From Dyadobacter psychrophilus (GTDB lineage: Bacteria; Bacteroidota; Bacteroidia; Cytophagales; Spirosomataceae), in NCBI RefSeq assembly GCF_900167945.1, contig NZ_FUZA01000008.1, positions 124,001 through 188,000 of the forward strand: 64,000 bases of DNA, in the 5' to 3' direction. The notes beneath the pieces are model-generated. The model ran no database searches and had not been told where the DNA came from. It saw only the letters and a list, made by a program, of their open reading frames with translations. How positions within the stretch are numbered: the stretch's first letter is position 1; every line of letters begins with the position of its first letter. Below are positions 34,500-42,846 of this stretch, in pieces. The position numbers and the translations under genes were made by a program.

Positions 34500-36016
34500 T
34501 GGAAATCAATAAATCGCTGATTTGGGTCCGGGATAAATCCTTTATGATTGCTTTGATCTTCGGGCTCATTAGCGCATTGATACTCTTAATCATTAAATTC
34601 CAGGCATCCATCAGCTATCATCCCGATATTTCCGGAAGCGAGGGCAGTTCGATTGTTCCTATTCAACTTCTTGTTTCAGGCAGTCCCATTTATCTGGATC
34701 CGGAAGATGCGCCATTCAGGTTATCTCAATATGCGCCGATTTATTCTACGATCGTTGCCACATTCTGCAAAATAGTGGGCTGGTCAGCCCTGGAAGTGCA
34801 TAAAATTTATCTTGCAAGCCGGTTGTGGTCGAATCTTTTCGTTTTGGCTACTGTTGGCTTTATTGGCTTATTTTTGAATCGTTTGACAAAAAAGCCGTTC
34901 GTCGCAATCATTGCAAGCTTGTATATTTTTCATGTGCTGAGCTTTTGGTTTTTAACCACTTCCCGTCCGGATAGTTTACTGATTTTATTAACATCACTCT
35001 TTATATTTTCCTGCTATAACGCATTGAAACAGGATGGCAGCCAATTTTGGTTTTATCCAGCCATTTTCATCGCTGTTACAGCCTTTTTTGTTAAACAAAG
35101 CGGTGCAATACTCGCTATTTCCGCAGGCGTTTACTGGATATTGAACAGAGAATGGAAAATGCTATTGAGTCTGACTGCATTCGGTGTGGTTGTTATGGCT
35201 CTTTATCTGGCGATCCTTCCTATCAACACCATTGACCTGTTTTTTACCAACATTATTGGAGGTGTGGCTAATTCGGCCAGTTGGGAGTGGTTTTACGACT
35301 GGACGCTTCAACACTGGCTTTTGCAATTTGCGCCGTTAATAATTGCTAACGCGATTGTGAGCGGCTATATCATTTATTACAGATACTCCAATTTTCTTCT
35401 GTTTCTGACCCTTTGCTGCTTTTTGACTTTCGTCTTTTCGACGTCAACAGCATTCAAAATCGGCGCGGGCGTTGGTTACTATCAGGATTATCTGATTTTA
35501 GCGGTCATTCAGATTACACTTTTCATCACCCACGCCGCAAACGTTTATCGATTTGATCAAGGTTTTTTCAGGATCGCTGCCTCATTTTATATGATCGTCG
35601 CATTTCTGCATTGCACGCTTTTTGTTTTCATGAAGTATAAATCAGCGATCCATTCCAACTTCGAGCGCAATTACATTGATGAACGTAATGTGTCGGAATA
35701 TTTATACCACGAGAAAAACCTGAAACCGCGGGAGTGGGTTTATATTTGCGGCGGCAATAATCTGGAAGGTTATTTTCTGAATCATTTTTTGGTTAATAAT
35801 GCGTTAATTCCTTTTGCTGACCTCGTTTATCTGGCCAATTTGAACGGAACCTTTCAGTTCGATAAATTTGAGAGCATGGTTAGGAGAAAGGATATTAAAT
35901 ATGTAATTTCATTAAAAGGGATTGTTCCTACCAACATTCTCAATATTGATTTTGCAAACACTTTAAAATATAGCTCAACCGTGGGCCCGTATGACATTTA
36001 CGAGGCCGACAAATAG
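34499..36016 (+). CDS. Multi-pass membrane protein, GT-C glycosyltransferase-like, inside the nuo operon
   Basis: A 505-residue protein with about ten or more hydrophobic segments (first about 14-34, then spread to about 385) and a soluble C-terminal part of about 120 residues. The first outer loop (YHPDISGSEGSSI) holds an Asp and acidic residues like the GT-C/GT39 catalytic loop, and TTSRPDSLLILL and AFFVKQSGAILAI recur in polyprenyl-phosphate-sugar-dependent glycosyltransferase-like proteins. Its ATG overlaps the nuoF stop by one base, and nuoG starts 21 bases after its stop, so it must be co-transcribed. It has no known Complex I role. The family call is moderate; the function is unknown. 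Confidence 0.65.
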   Translation: MEINKSLIWVRDKSFMIALIFGLISALILLIIKFQASISYHPDISGSEGSSIVPIQLLVSGSPIYLDPEDAPFRLSQYAPIYSTIVATFCKIVGWSALEVHKIYLASRLWSNLFVLATVGFIGLFLNRLTKKPFVAIIASLYIFHVLSFWFLTTSRPDSLLILLTSLFIFSCYNALKQDGSQFWFYPAIFIAVTAFFVKQSGAILAISAGVYWILNREWKMLLSLTAFGVVVMALYLAILPINTIDLFFTNIIGGVANSASWEWFYDWTLQHWLLQFAPLIIANAIVSGYIIYYRYSNFLLFLTLCCFLTFVFSTSTAFKIGAGVGYYQDYLILAVIQITLFITHAANVYRFDQGFFRIAASFYMIVAFLHCTLFVFMKYKSAIHSNFERNYIDERNVSEYLYHEKNLKPREWVYICGGNNLEGYFLNHFLVNNALIPFADLVYLANLNGTFQFDKFESMVRRKDIKYVISLKGIVPTNILNIDFANTLKYSSTVGPYDIYEADK

Positions 36017-36037
36017 CATAAGATATAAAATTTTGGC

Positions 36038-37153
36038 ATGGAAGAGACCAAACCTCAGTTAGTAAAAATTACGTTTGACGGCATTGAAGTCGAAGTAGAA
36101 CCGGGAACAACGATTATGCAGGCTGCACGTAAAATTGCAGAAGCGGACGAAAGTCAGGCTGCACTTGTGCCCCCGGCCATGTGTTACTACAAACCGCTGC
36201 CTACTTCCGGCGGAAAATGCAGAGCTTGTCTGGTTCGCGTTGCACAAGGTTCCGCGAAAGACCCAAGGCCGATGCCGAAACTCGTTCCATCGTGCATTAC
36301 GCAGGTTCAGGAAGGAATGGTTGTTGAAAATACATCCAATCAGGCCGTTCTGGATACGCGGAAGAGCATTGTTGAATTCCTCCTGATCAATCACCCGCTC
36401 GACTGCCCTATTTGTGACCAGGCCGGAGAATGTCATTTGCAGGATTTTGCATTTGAGCACGGTTCGGTAAATACGCGTTACGAGGAAGACAGAAGGACTT
36501 TTGATAAAATCGACATTGGCCCTTACGTGCAACTGCACATGACGCGCTGCATCCTTTGCTATCGTTGCGTATACACAGCCGACCAGATTACCGACAAGCG
36601 TTTACATGGCGTAATGAACCGTGGAGATGCTTCTGAAATAAGCACTTACATTGAAAAAGCAATTGACAATGACTTCTCCGGAAATGTGATCGACGTGTGC
36701 CCGGTAGGAGCGCTTACTGATAAAACTTTCCGCTTTAAAAACCGTGTATGGTTTACCAAACCGGAAGACGCGCACCGCGATTGCGATAAATGCTGCGGTA
36801 AAACGACTCTTTGGTACAGAGGTGACGAGGTGATCCGCGTTACTGCGAGGAAAAATACCTGGGGAGAAGTCAATGACTTCATCTGCAACACCTGCCGCTT
36901 TGAGAAGAAAAAAACAAGTGACTGGGTGCTGGAAGGTCCCACAAAAGTGAAGCGCAGTTCTGTAATTTCAGCTAATAAATACCGCGCTGATCTGGTTAGA
37001 AAGCCTGATTTCGCGATTAAAATGGCAGAAACGCAATACAAGCGCATCGATGATACGCGTCCATATGTTACCGACGACGATACAATTCGTCATCAAAGCA
37101 TTGAAAACAACGACAAAGCAAATCACCGCTCATTGTTAGCTAAAAATAACTAG
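36038..37153 (+). CDS. nuoG: NADH-quinone oxidoreductase subunit G, short form without molybdopterin domain
   Basis: A 371-residue iron-sulfur subunit. The [2Fe-2S] ligands are C49, C61, C64 and C86. A His-ligated [4Fe-4S] follows (H119, C123, C126, C132), then a second [4Fe-4S] (C171, C174, C177, C221), and a further Cys set (C249, C252 or C253, C283, C286) where other NuoG proteins hold cluster N7. The protein ends about 85 residues later, lacking the large molybdopterin-oxidoreductase-like domain of the roughly 900-residue E. coli NuoG. Electron relay from NuoF towards NuoI should still work. The tail is charged and probably disordered. Confidence 0.9.
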   Translation: MEETKPQLVKITFDGIEVEVEPGTTIMQAARKIAEADESQAALVPPAMCYYKPLPTSGGKCRACLVRVAQGSAKDPRPMPKLVPSCITQVQEGMVVENTSNQAVLDTRKSIVEFLLINHPLDCPICDQAGECHLQDFAFEHGSVNTRYEEDRRTFDKIDIGPYVQLHMTRCILCYRCVYTADQITDKRLHGVMNRGDASEISTYIEKAIDNDFSGNVIDVCPVGALTDKTFRFKNRVWFTKPEDAHRDCDKCCGKTTLWYRGDEVIRVTARKNTWGEVNDFICNTCRFEKKKTSDWVLEGPTKVKRSSVISANKYRADLVRKPDFAIKMAETQYKRIDDTRPYVTDDDTIRHQSIENNDKANHRSLLAKNN

Positions 37154-37194
37154 TCATCGGCTTAGAAGCCGGTTTTTAACCTTGTTTACAAAAA

Positions 37195-38274
37195 ATGGAT
37201 TTAACGGAGTTTCTCATTAAAACCGCAACAATATTCGTTGTTTTTGTCCTTACGCTGGTCATTGCAATGTATTCAACCTGGGGCGAGCGCAAAGTTGCGG
37301 GCTTTATCCAGGACAGGATGGGCCCAAACCGGGCGGGACCAGGCGGATTGTTGCAACCTCTTGCGGATGCGGGTAAAATGTTTTTCAAAGAAGATTTTAT
37401 TCCTGCTCTGGCTAATAAATGGCTTTTCATAGCAGGCCCGAGTTTGGCAATGCTTACAGCATTGCTAGCCAGCGCGGTTATTCCTTTTGGAAGCACATTC
37501 CGTATTAATGGTCATGAAGTTGCTTTGCAAGGGGTTGAATCCAACATTGGTATTCTTTACGTTTTTGGCGTTGTTGCGCTGGGCGTTTATGGCATCATGG
37601 TTGGCGGCTGGGCTTCCAATAATAAGTTTTCGCTTCTCGGCGCGATCCGTGCGGCTTCGCAAAACATTAGTTATGAAGTTGCTATGGGCCTTTCGCTGAT
37701 TGCGATTCTCATGATGAGCAGCTCGCTTTCATTAGGCGAGATTGTGGCTCAGCAGCACGGCGGTAACTGGAATATCTTTTACCAGCCACTGGGTTTTATT
37801 ATTTTCATTACCTGCTCCTTCGCTGAATGTAACCGTGTGCCTTTTGACCTTCCGGAGTGCGAAACGGAGCTTGTAGGCGGCTATCATACGGAGTATGGAA
37901 GTATGAAACTGGGCTTTTATCTGTTTGCCGAATACATTAACATGTTCATTTCCTCTGCCATTATCTCTGTACTTTATTTTGGCGGTTACAATTATCCCGG
38001 AATGGACTGGGTTTACACGCAGCTTACACAGGCTTTGGGAACAGAAACAGGTCATAATGTGGCCACATTGATCGGGACAGCCGTATTTTTTGGGAAAGCA
38101 TTGTTCTTCATCTTCTTCTACATGTGGGTGCGCTGGACAATTCCAAGATTCCGTTATGATCAGCTGATGAACCTGGGCTGGAAAAAACTGATCCCGCTTG
38201 CTATCTTTAATATTATTATCACAGGTGCTGCCGTGCTTTTCTTAAAGCCGATGATCACCGCGTGGTTGAATTAA
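37195..38274 (+). CDS. nuoH: NADH-quinone oxidoreductase subunit H
   Basis: A 359-residue membrane subunit with about eight TM helices at the heel of Complex I, forming the quinone chamber with NuoB and NuoD. Signatures are RKVAGFIQDRMGPNRAGP and SFAECNRVPFDLPECETELV (acidic loop), followed by GYHTEYGSMKLGFYLFAEY. Length is slightly above E. coli NuoH. Confidence 0.96.
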   Translation: MDLTEFLIKTATIFVVFVLTLVIAMYSTWGERKVAGFIQDRMGPNRAGPGGLLQPLADAGKMFFKEDFIPALANKWLFIAGPSLAMLTALLASAVIPFGSTFRINGHEVALQGVESNIGILYVFGVVALGVYGIMVGGWASNNKFSLLGAIRAASQNISYEVAMGLSLIAILMMSSSLSLGEIVAQQHGGNWNIFYQPLGFIIFITCSFAECNRVPFDLPECETELVGGYHTEYGSMKLGFYLFAEYINMFISSAIISVLYFGGYNYPGMDWVYTQLTQALGTETGHNVATLIGTAVFFGKALFFIFFYMWVRWTIPRFRYDQLMNLGWKKLIPLAIFNIIITGAAVLFLKPMITAWLN

Positions 38275-38290
38275 TAAAAAACACATTGCC

Positions 38291-38884
38291 ATGCAACTGA
38301 CAAATCGCTCTAAGCAAGTAAGCAATAAGGAAATGACGTTCATGGAACGCGCCTACTTGCCTGCTATTGCAACTGGATTAGCGATCACCATTAAGCACTT
38401 TTTTGCAAAAAAGGTAACCATTGAATATCCCGAGGTGAAGCGTTACCTGGGCCCTGTTTTCCGTGGAAGACACATTCTGAAAAGGGATGAAGACGGTCGG
38501 GAACGCTGCACTGCCTGCGGATTATGCGCCGTTGCTTGTCCGGCAGAAGCCATCCAAATCGTGGCGGCTGAACGCGAAAAAGGGGAAGAAAAGCTTTACC
38601 GCGAAGAAAAATATGCGGCGGTTTACGAAGTGAACATGCTGAGATGCATTTTCTGCGGGCTTTGTGAAGAAGCTTGCCCGAAACAAGCCGTTTATTTGCG
38701 CCACGACGAGTTTGTTCCCGTATTTGCAGAACGCGATCAGGTGATTTGGGGAAAAGATCTTTTGGTGGAAGATATGAACAACAGATACACCCGCGAAGCC
38801 TGGACCAAAGAAGAAGCACGTACCTTGGACTTGAAAAGGGCCAGCGGCGAAGTTACCAATGTTGTTCCGAGAGCCATTCCCTGA
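38291..38884 (+). CDS. nuoI: NADH-quinone oxidoreductase subunit I
   Basis: A 197-residue ferredoxin-like subunit with two [4Fe-4S] clusters (N6a, N6b): CTACGLCAVACP and CIFCGLCEEACP. An amphipathic N-terminal region (FMERAYLPAIATGLAITIKHFF) lies on the membrane surface. It links NuoG to NuoB. An in-frame ATG at 38333 is an alternative start. nuoJ follows after 34 bases. Confidence 0.95.
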   Translation: MQLTNRSKQVSNKEMTFMERAYLPAIATGLAITIKHFFAKKVTIEYPEVKRYLGPVFRGRHILKRDEDGRERCTACGLCAVACPAEAIQIVAAEREKGEEKLYREEKYAAVYEVNMLRCIFCGLCEEACPKQAVYLRHDEFVPVFAERDQVIWGKDLLVEDMNNRYTREAWTKEEARTLDLKRASGEVTNVVPRAIP

Positions 38885-38918
38885 ACACATTCATTGAGCA
38901 TATCAGCTATTTAATTTT

Positions 38919-39437
38919 ATGAATTCAGCTATTTCATTTTTCTATTTCCTGTCATTCCTGACTGTCCTCAGCGCAGTAATGGTGGTTGTTTCACGCAACC
39001 CGATCCACAGCGTCCTTTATCTGATCCTGACATTCTTTACACTTTCGGGACATTATATTCTGCTCAATGCGCAGTTTCTGGCCGCTGTTAACATTATTGT
39101 TTACGCAGGTGCCATTATGGTTCTTTTCCTCTTTGTGATCATGTTTTTGAATATGAAGCAGGATAATGAGGAGTCTAAAACCAATCTGACGAAGATTGCG
39201 GCCACCATTGTCGGCGGAACTGTGTTTGTCATCCTGTTTGGGGCTTATCGTAAAAGCGTTATTCCCGGATTTGATCCGCAGCAATTTGATTCACAGATCG
39301 GAATGATTGAAAACCTCGGACATTTACTTTTCCGCGATTATTTGCTTCCTTTTGAGTTGGTTTCAATTCTCCTTTTGGTAGCGATGGTGGGTGCGGTAAT
39401 GTTAGGGAAAAGAGAAATCGGAGAAAGACATTTTTAA
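38919..39437 (+). CDS. nuoJ: NADH-quinone oxidoreductase subunit J, last gene of this operon
   Basis: A 172-residue, five-TM membrane subunit: FFYFLSFLTVLSAVMVVVS is TM1 and VNIIVYAGAIMVLFLFVIMFL is the conserved TM3 with its pi-bulge region. It normally precedes nuoK. Here the stop is followed by a strong terminator and then gcvP on the other strand; no nuoK, L, M or N is present in the window. Confidence 0.94.
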   Translation: MNSAISFFYFLSFLTVLSAVMVVVSRNPIHSVLYLILTFFTLSGHYILLNAQFLAAVNIIVYAGAIMVLFLFVIMFLNMKQDNEESKTNLTKIAATIVGGTVFVILFGAYRKSVIPGFDPQQFDSQIGMIENLGHLLFRDYLLPFELVSILLLVAMVGAVMLGKREIGERHF

Positions 39438-39463
39438 AATCCTAAGCTAACATTTTAGCATAT

Positions 39464-39500
39464 AAAAAAGGGAAATACTCAACCGAGCATTTCCCTTTTT
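39464..39500. terminator. Bidirectional terminator between nuoJ and gcvP
   Basis: AAAAAGGGAAAT-x-CTC, loop AACC, GAG-x-ATTTCCCTTTTT: a long stem with A-run and T-run on either side, serving both convergent genes. Confidence 0.9.
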
Positions 39501-39519
39501 CTTTTGTATTTATCGCTTT

Positions 39520-42414
39520 CTAGCTAGCTTCCACTTCTGAATAAGCTTCAACCGGAATGCAAGAGCAGATCAGGTTTCTGTCGCCGTAAGCGCTGTCGAC
39601 GCGGCTTACGCTTGGCCAGAACTTGTTGAATCGTAAATGCGGCAATGGGAATGCAGCTTTTTCGCGGCTGTAAGATCTGTTCCAATTTTCACTTAACAGG
39701 ATCCTCGACGTATGCGGTGCATTTTTGAGCACATTCTCTGTGCGGTCTGCCGTGCCTTCCTCAATCTCACGAATTTCATTTCTGATCGCGATCATTGTAT
39801 CACAAAAACGATCCAGTTCCGCTTTCGATTCCGATTCCGTTGGCTCGATCATCAATGTTCCTGCAACAGGGAATGACAATGTAGGCGCGTGAAATCCGTA
39901 ATCCATCAAACGTTTTGCAAGATCTTCAGCTTCCACACCCGCCGCTTTGAATGAACGGCAATCCAGGATCATTTCGTGGGCGCAGCGGCCGTTTGTGCCT
40001 GTATAAAGCACGTCATAATGTCCGCTTAAGCGCTCTTTAATATAATTGGCATTCAGAATTGCGTATTTGGTTGCATTGGTAAGCCCGGCCTCTCCCATCA
40101 TGGCAATGTATGCATAGGAAATCGTCAGGATGCTTGCACTTCCGTAAGGCGCGGCCGAAACGGCTCCTGCTTCGCCGGCGGGCAAATGCTCGGGCTGCGT
40201 GCTGAAATTAACGTGACCAGGAAGGAAGGGCATCAAATGTTCCGCCACACCGATCGGGCCAACGCCGGGTCCGCCGCCGCCATGAGGAATGCAGAATGTT
40301 TTGTGCAAATTCAAATGGCAAACGTCTGCGCCAATGGTTGCGGGACTGGTAAGACCAACTTGCGCATTCATATTGGCACCATCCATATAAACCTGTCCGC
40401 CAAATGAATGGATCATTTCGCAGATCTCAATAATGCTTTCCTCATACACACCGTGCGTGGAAGGATAGGTGATCATTAAGCAAGACAATTCATCTTTATA
40501 TTGCTCAGCTCTGGCTCTCAGATCAGCAACGTCAATGTTTCCTCTTTCATCACATTTGGTAACCACCACTTTCATTCCCGCCATAACAGCCGATGCAGGG
40601 TTAGTCCCGTGTGCGGAAGAAGGGATCAATGCAACATTTCTGTGCACATCGCCGCGGCTTTCGTGGTAAGCGCGGATTGCCATAAGTCCCGCGTATTCGC
40701 CTTGTGCGCCTGAATTGGGCTGGAATGACATGGCAGCAAATCCAGTGATCTCGCAAAGCCAGATATTAAGCTCGCTTACCAGCTGCGCATAACCCCCAAC
40801 CTGATTGGTCGGAGCAAACGGGTGGATAGCACCAAATTCAGGCCACGTCAATGGGATCATTTCGGCGGTTGCATTCAGCTTCATTGTGCAGCTGCCCAGT
40901 GAAATCATGGAATGAACCAATGATAAGTCCTTATTTTCAAGCGATTTCAGATAACGCAGCATTTCGTGCTCGGTATGATGCGTGTTGAAAACGGGATGTG
41001 TCAGATATTCGGATGTACGGGCAAGATTGGATGGAAGATCCAGTTCCAATTCTTCATCAATTACCATCTCGCCCTGGAAACCAGACACTTCTGCAAATAC
41101 ATTTAACAGCGCGATGACATCGTCAAAAGTCTTTGCCTCATCAAATGAAACCGAGACACTTTCCTCACCATTGTATTTAAGGTTAATGCCCCATTTCACA
41201 GCGGTTTCTCTCAGCTTTCTTGTCAAACCAGTCTTAACAGTCACAGTGTCAAAGTAATGCTCTGTTACGACCTCATAATGGAACTGTTTTATCGTGTCAA
41301 CGAAAAGTTTGGTAAGTCCGTGAACGCGAGCAGCAATGTTCCTGATGCCTTCGGGCCCGTGATAAACGGAGTAAGCGCCTGCAATAACTGCCAAAAGCAC
41401 CTGCGCGGTGCAAATGTTGGAAGTCGCCTTTTCGCGACGGATATGCTGCTCGCGTGTTTGCAAGGCCATGCGCAATGCGCGGTTGCCTTCCGTATCCACT
41501 GAAACACCGATAATCCGGCCTGGTATATGTCTTTTAAATGAATCCTTTGTTGCAAAATAAGCCGCATGCGGCCCGCCATAACCCATCGGAACGCCGAAAC
41601 GTTGCGAAGAACCTACAACTACATCCGCTCCCATTTCACCTGGCGATTTCAGCAACGTCAATGCCAGCAAATCTGCGGCAACGGCAACTGAAAGGCCCTG
41701 CTCATGTGCAGAAGCGATGAAATCTGTGTAATCAATCACTTCTCCATTGGTAGCAGGATATTGAACCAGCACACCGTATAGATTCTCATCGGTAAGATCC
41801 ACCGTTGCATGGTTTCCTACTATAATGTCAATGCCGATTGGCTTCGCTCTTGTGTGAACAAGGTCGATCGTTTGCGGATGACAAAGTTCTGAAACAAAAA
41901 ATGTGTTCGCTTTTTTCCTTGAGGAAGGACGCAGGCTATGAAGCATTGTCATGGCCTCAGCAGCAGCAGTCGCTTCGTCCAGCAATGAAGCGTTTGCGAT
42001 CTCCATGCCGGTCAAATCTGTAATTACAGTTTGAAAGTTGAGCAGCATTTCAAGTCTACCCTGTGCGATCTCGGCTTGGTAAGGTGTGTAGGCAGTATAC
42101 CAGGCTGGATTTTCAAGAATGTTCCGAAGAATCACATTCGGCGTAACGGTATCGTAATAACCTGTTCCGATGTATGATTTCAAAACTGCGTTTTTGCTTG
42201 CTATTTTCCTGATTCCCTGCAGGAATTCCTGCTCGGTCTTAGGTCTTGGCAAGTTCAACGGCTTTTGCAACCTGATAGCCGGAGGAAGCGTCTGATCTAT
42301 GAGTTCATCCAGTGATGCTGCTCCTATCGTGCTCAGCATTTCCTGCAATTCCTGCGCATCCTTACCGTGGTGACGGTTTTCAAATTTATCCTGGTTCCGA
42401 AGATTAATTTTCAT
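39520..42414 (-). CDS. gcvP: Glycine dehydrogenase (decarboxylating), P-protein
   Basis: A 964-residue single-chain P-protein of the glycine cleavage system. Using pyridoxal phosphate, it decarboxylates glycine and passes the aminomethyl group to the lipoyl arm of GcvH. The PLP lysine is about K705 in NLHKTFCIPHGGGGPG. Both the N-terminal half (related to GcvPA) and the catalytic half (GcvPB) are present in one chain. gcvT and gcvH are not here. The C-terminus (VDSAYGDRNLICSC) is normal for the family. A TACTTTTG -7 element lies at 42458-42465. Confidence 0.97.
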   Translation of the reverse strand: MKINLRNQDKFENRHHGKDAQELQEMLSTIGAASLDELIDQTLPPAIRLQKPLNLPRPKTEQEFLQGIRKIASKNAVLKSYIGTGYYDTVTPNVILRNILENPAWYTAYTPYQAEIAQGRLEMLLNFQTVITDLTGMEIANASLLDEATAAAEAMTMLHSLRPSSRKKANTFFVSELCHPQTIDLVHTRAKPIGIDIIVGNHATVDLTDENLYGVLVQYPATNGEVIDYTDFIASAHEQGLSVAVAADLLALTLLKSPGEMGADVVVGSSQRFGVPMGYGGPHAAYFATKDSFKRHIPGRIIGVSVDTEGNRALRMALQTREQHIRREKATSNICTAQVLLAVIAGAYSVYHGPEGIRNIAARVHGLTKLFVDTIKQFHYEVVTEHYFDTVTVKTGLTRKLRETAVKWGINLKYNGEESVSVSFDEAKTFDDVIALLNVFAEVSGFQGEMVIDEELELDLPSNLARTSEYLTHPVFNTHHTEHEMLRYLKSLENKDLSLVHSMISLGSCTMKLNATAEMIPLTWPEFGAIHPFAPTNQVGGYAQLVSELNIWLCEITGFAAMSFQPNSGAQGEYAGLMAIRAYHESRGDVHRNVALIPSSAHGTNPASAVMAGMKVVVTKCDERGNIDVADLRARAEQYKDELSCLMITYPSTHGVYEESIIEICEMIHSFGGQVYMDGANMNAQVGLTSPATIGADVCHLNLHKTFCIPHGGGGPGVGPIGVAEHLMPFLPGHVNFSTQPEHLPAGEAGAVSAAPYGSASILTISYAYIAMMGEAGLTNATKYAILNANYIKERLSGHYDVLYTGTNGRCAHEMILDCRSFKAAGVEAEDLAKRLMDYGFHAPTLSFPVAGTLMIEPTESESKAELDRFCDTMIAIRNEIREIEEGTADRTENVLKNAPHTSRILLSENWNRSYSREKAAFPLPHLRFNKFWPSVSRVDSAYGDRNLICSCIPVEAYSEVEAS

Positions 42415-42457
42415 TCAACTTGGGCTGACGACGTCAATATTAAGTGGTTTTAAAATA

Positions 42458-42465
42458 CAAAAGTA
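42458..42465 (-). promoter_or_regulatory. -7 promoter element of gcvP
   Basis: TACTTTTG on the minus strand matches TAnnTTTG, about 43 bases before the gcvP ATG. No glycine riboswitch fold was recognised in the 131-base gap. Confidence 0.45.
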
Positions 42466-42545
42466 AGCAAATCCAATCGAATCTCTTAGAGAATGATGGC
42501 CCTGCTTACTCTTGAATATATGCAAATTTTGATGCAATTCGAATG

Positions 42546-42758
42546 TCAGTGATTGGGACAACCGCAATCCGTTTTCCGCTTGAATATTCCGAGGAATTTC
42601 TTGGATTTCGGCTTTTTGTAACCCTTATACTTTTTCTTTTTGACTAAGAGCTCGGTCTTCGCGTTGGCTGGCTTAGCACTTACCGTGTTAACACCAGAAA
42701 TCCCGCAAATCAATGCGAGTACGAGGAATAAGGAAGCAAATTTTGTCATCTTGATCAT
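42546..42758 (-). CDS. Small exported Lys-rich protein
   Basis: A 70-residue product (or 67 from ATG 42749). A signal peptide (FASLFLVLALICGISGVNTVSA) is followed by a very basic mature part with a KKKKYKGYKKPKSKK run and a C-terminal DCGCPNH. After cleavage it would be only about 40 residues long. The Cys pair and His could bind metal. No family was recognised, but export signal plus composition support a real gene. It lies upstream of gcvP on the same strand. Confidence 0.6.
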   Translation of the reverse strand: MIKMTKFASLFLVLALICGISGVNTVSAKPANAKTELLVKKKKYKGYKKPKSKKFLGIFKRKTDCGCPNH

Positions 42759-42846
42759 TTTTAGGATTACAGGACCTTATATACTCAACGCATTTAGGCT
42801 GTTATCCTGTATAACTGATCAAACCCATTTACAAGTTCCCTGTTTT

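Noticed and set aside
34499..36016. The nuoF-nuoG insertion as a mobile element
   Set aside because: No transposase, target duplication or inverted ends are seen, and the tight spacing argues for a settled operon gene.
42415..42545. Glycine riboswitch before gcvP
   Set aside because: The 131-base gap lacks the conserved glycine aptamer core; only a -7 element is visible.
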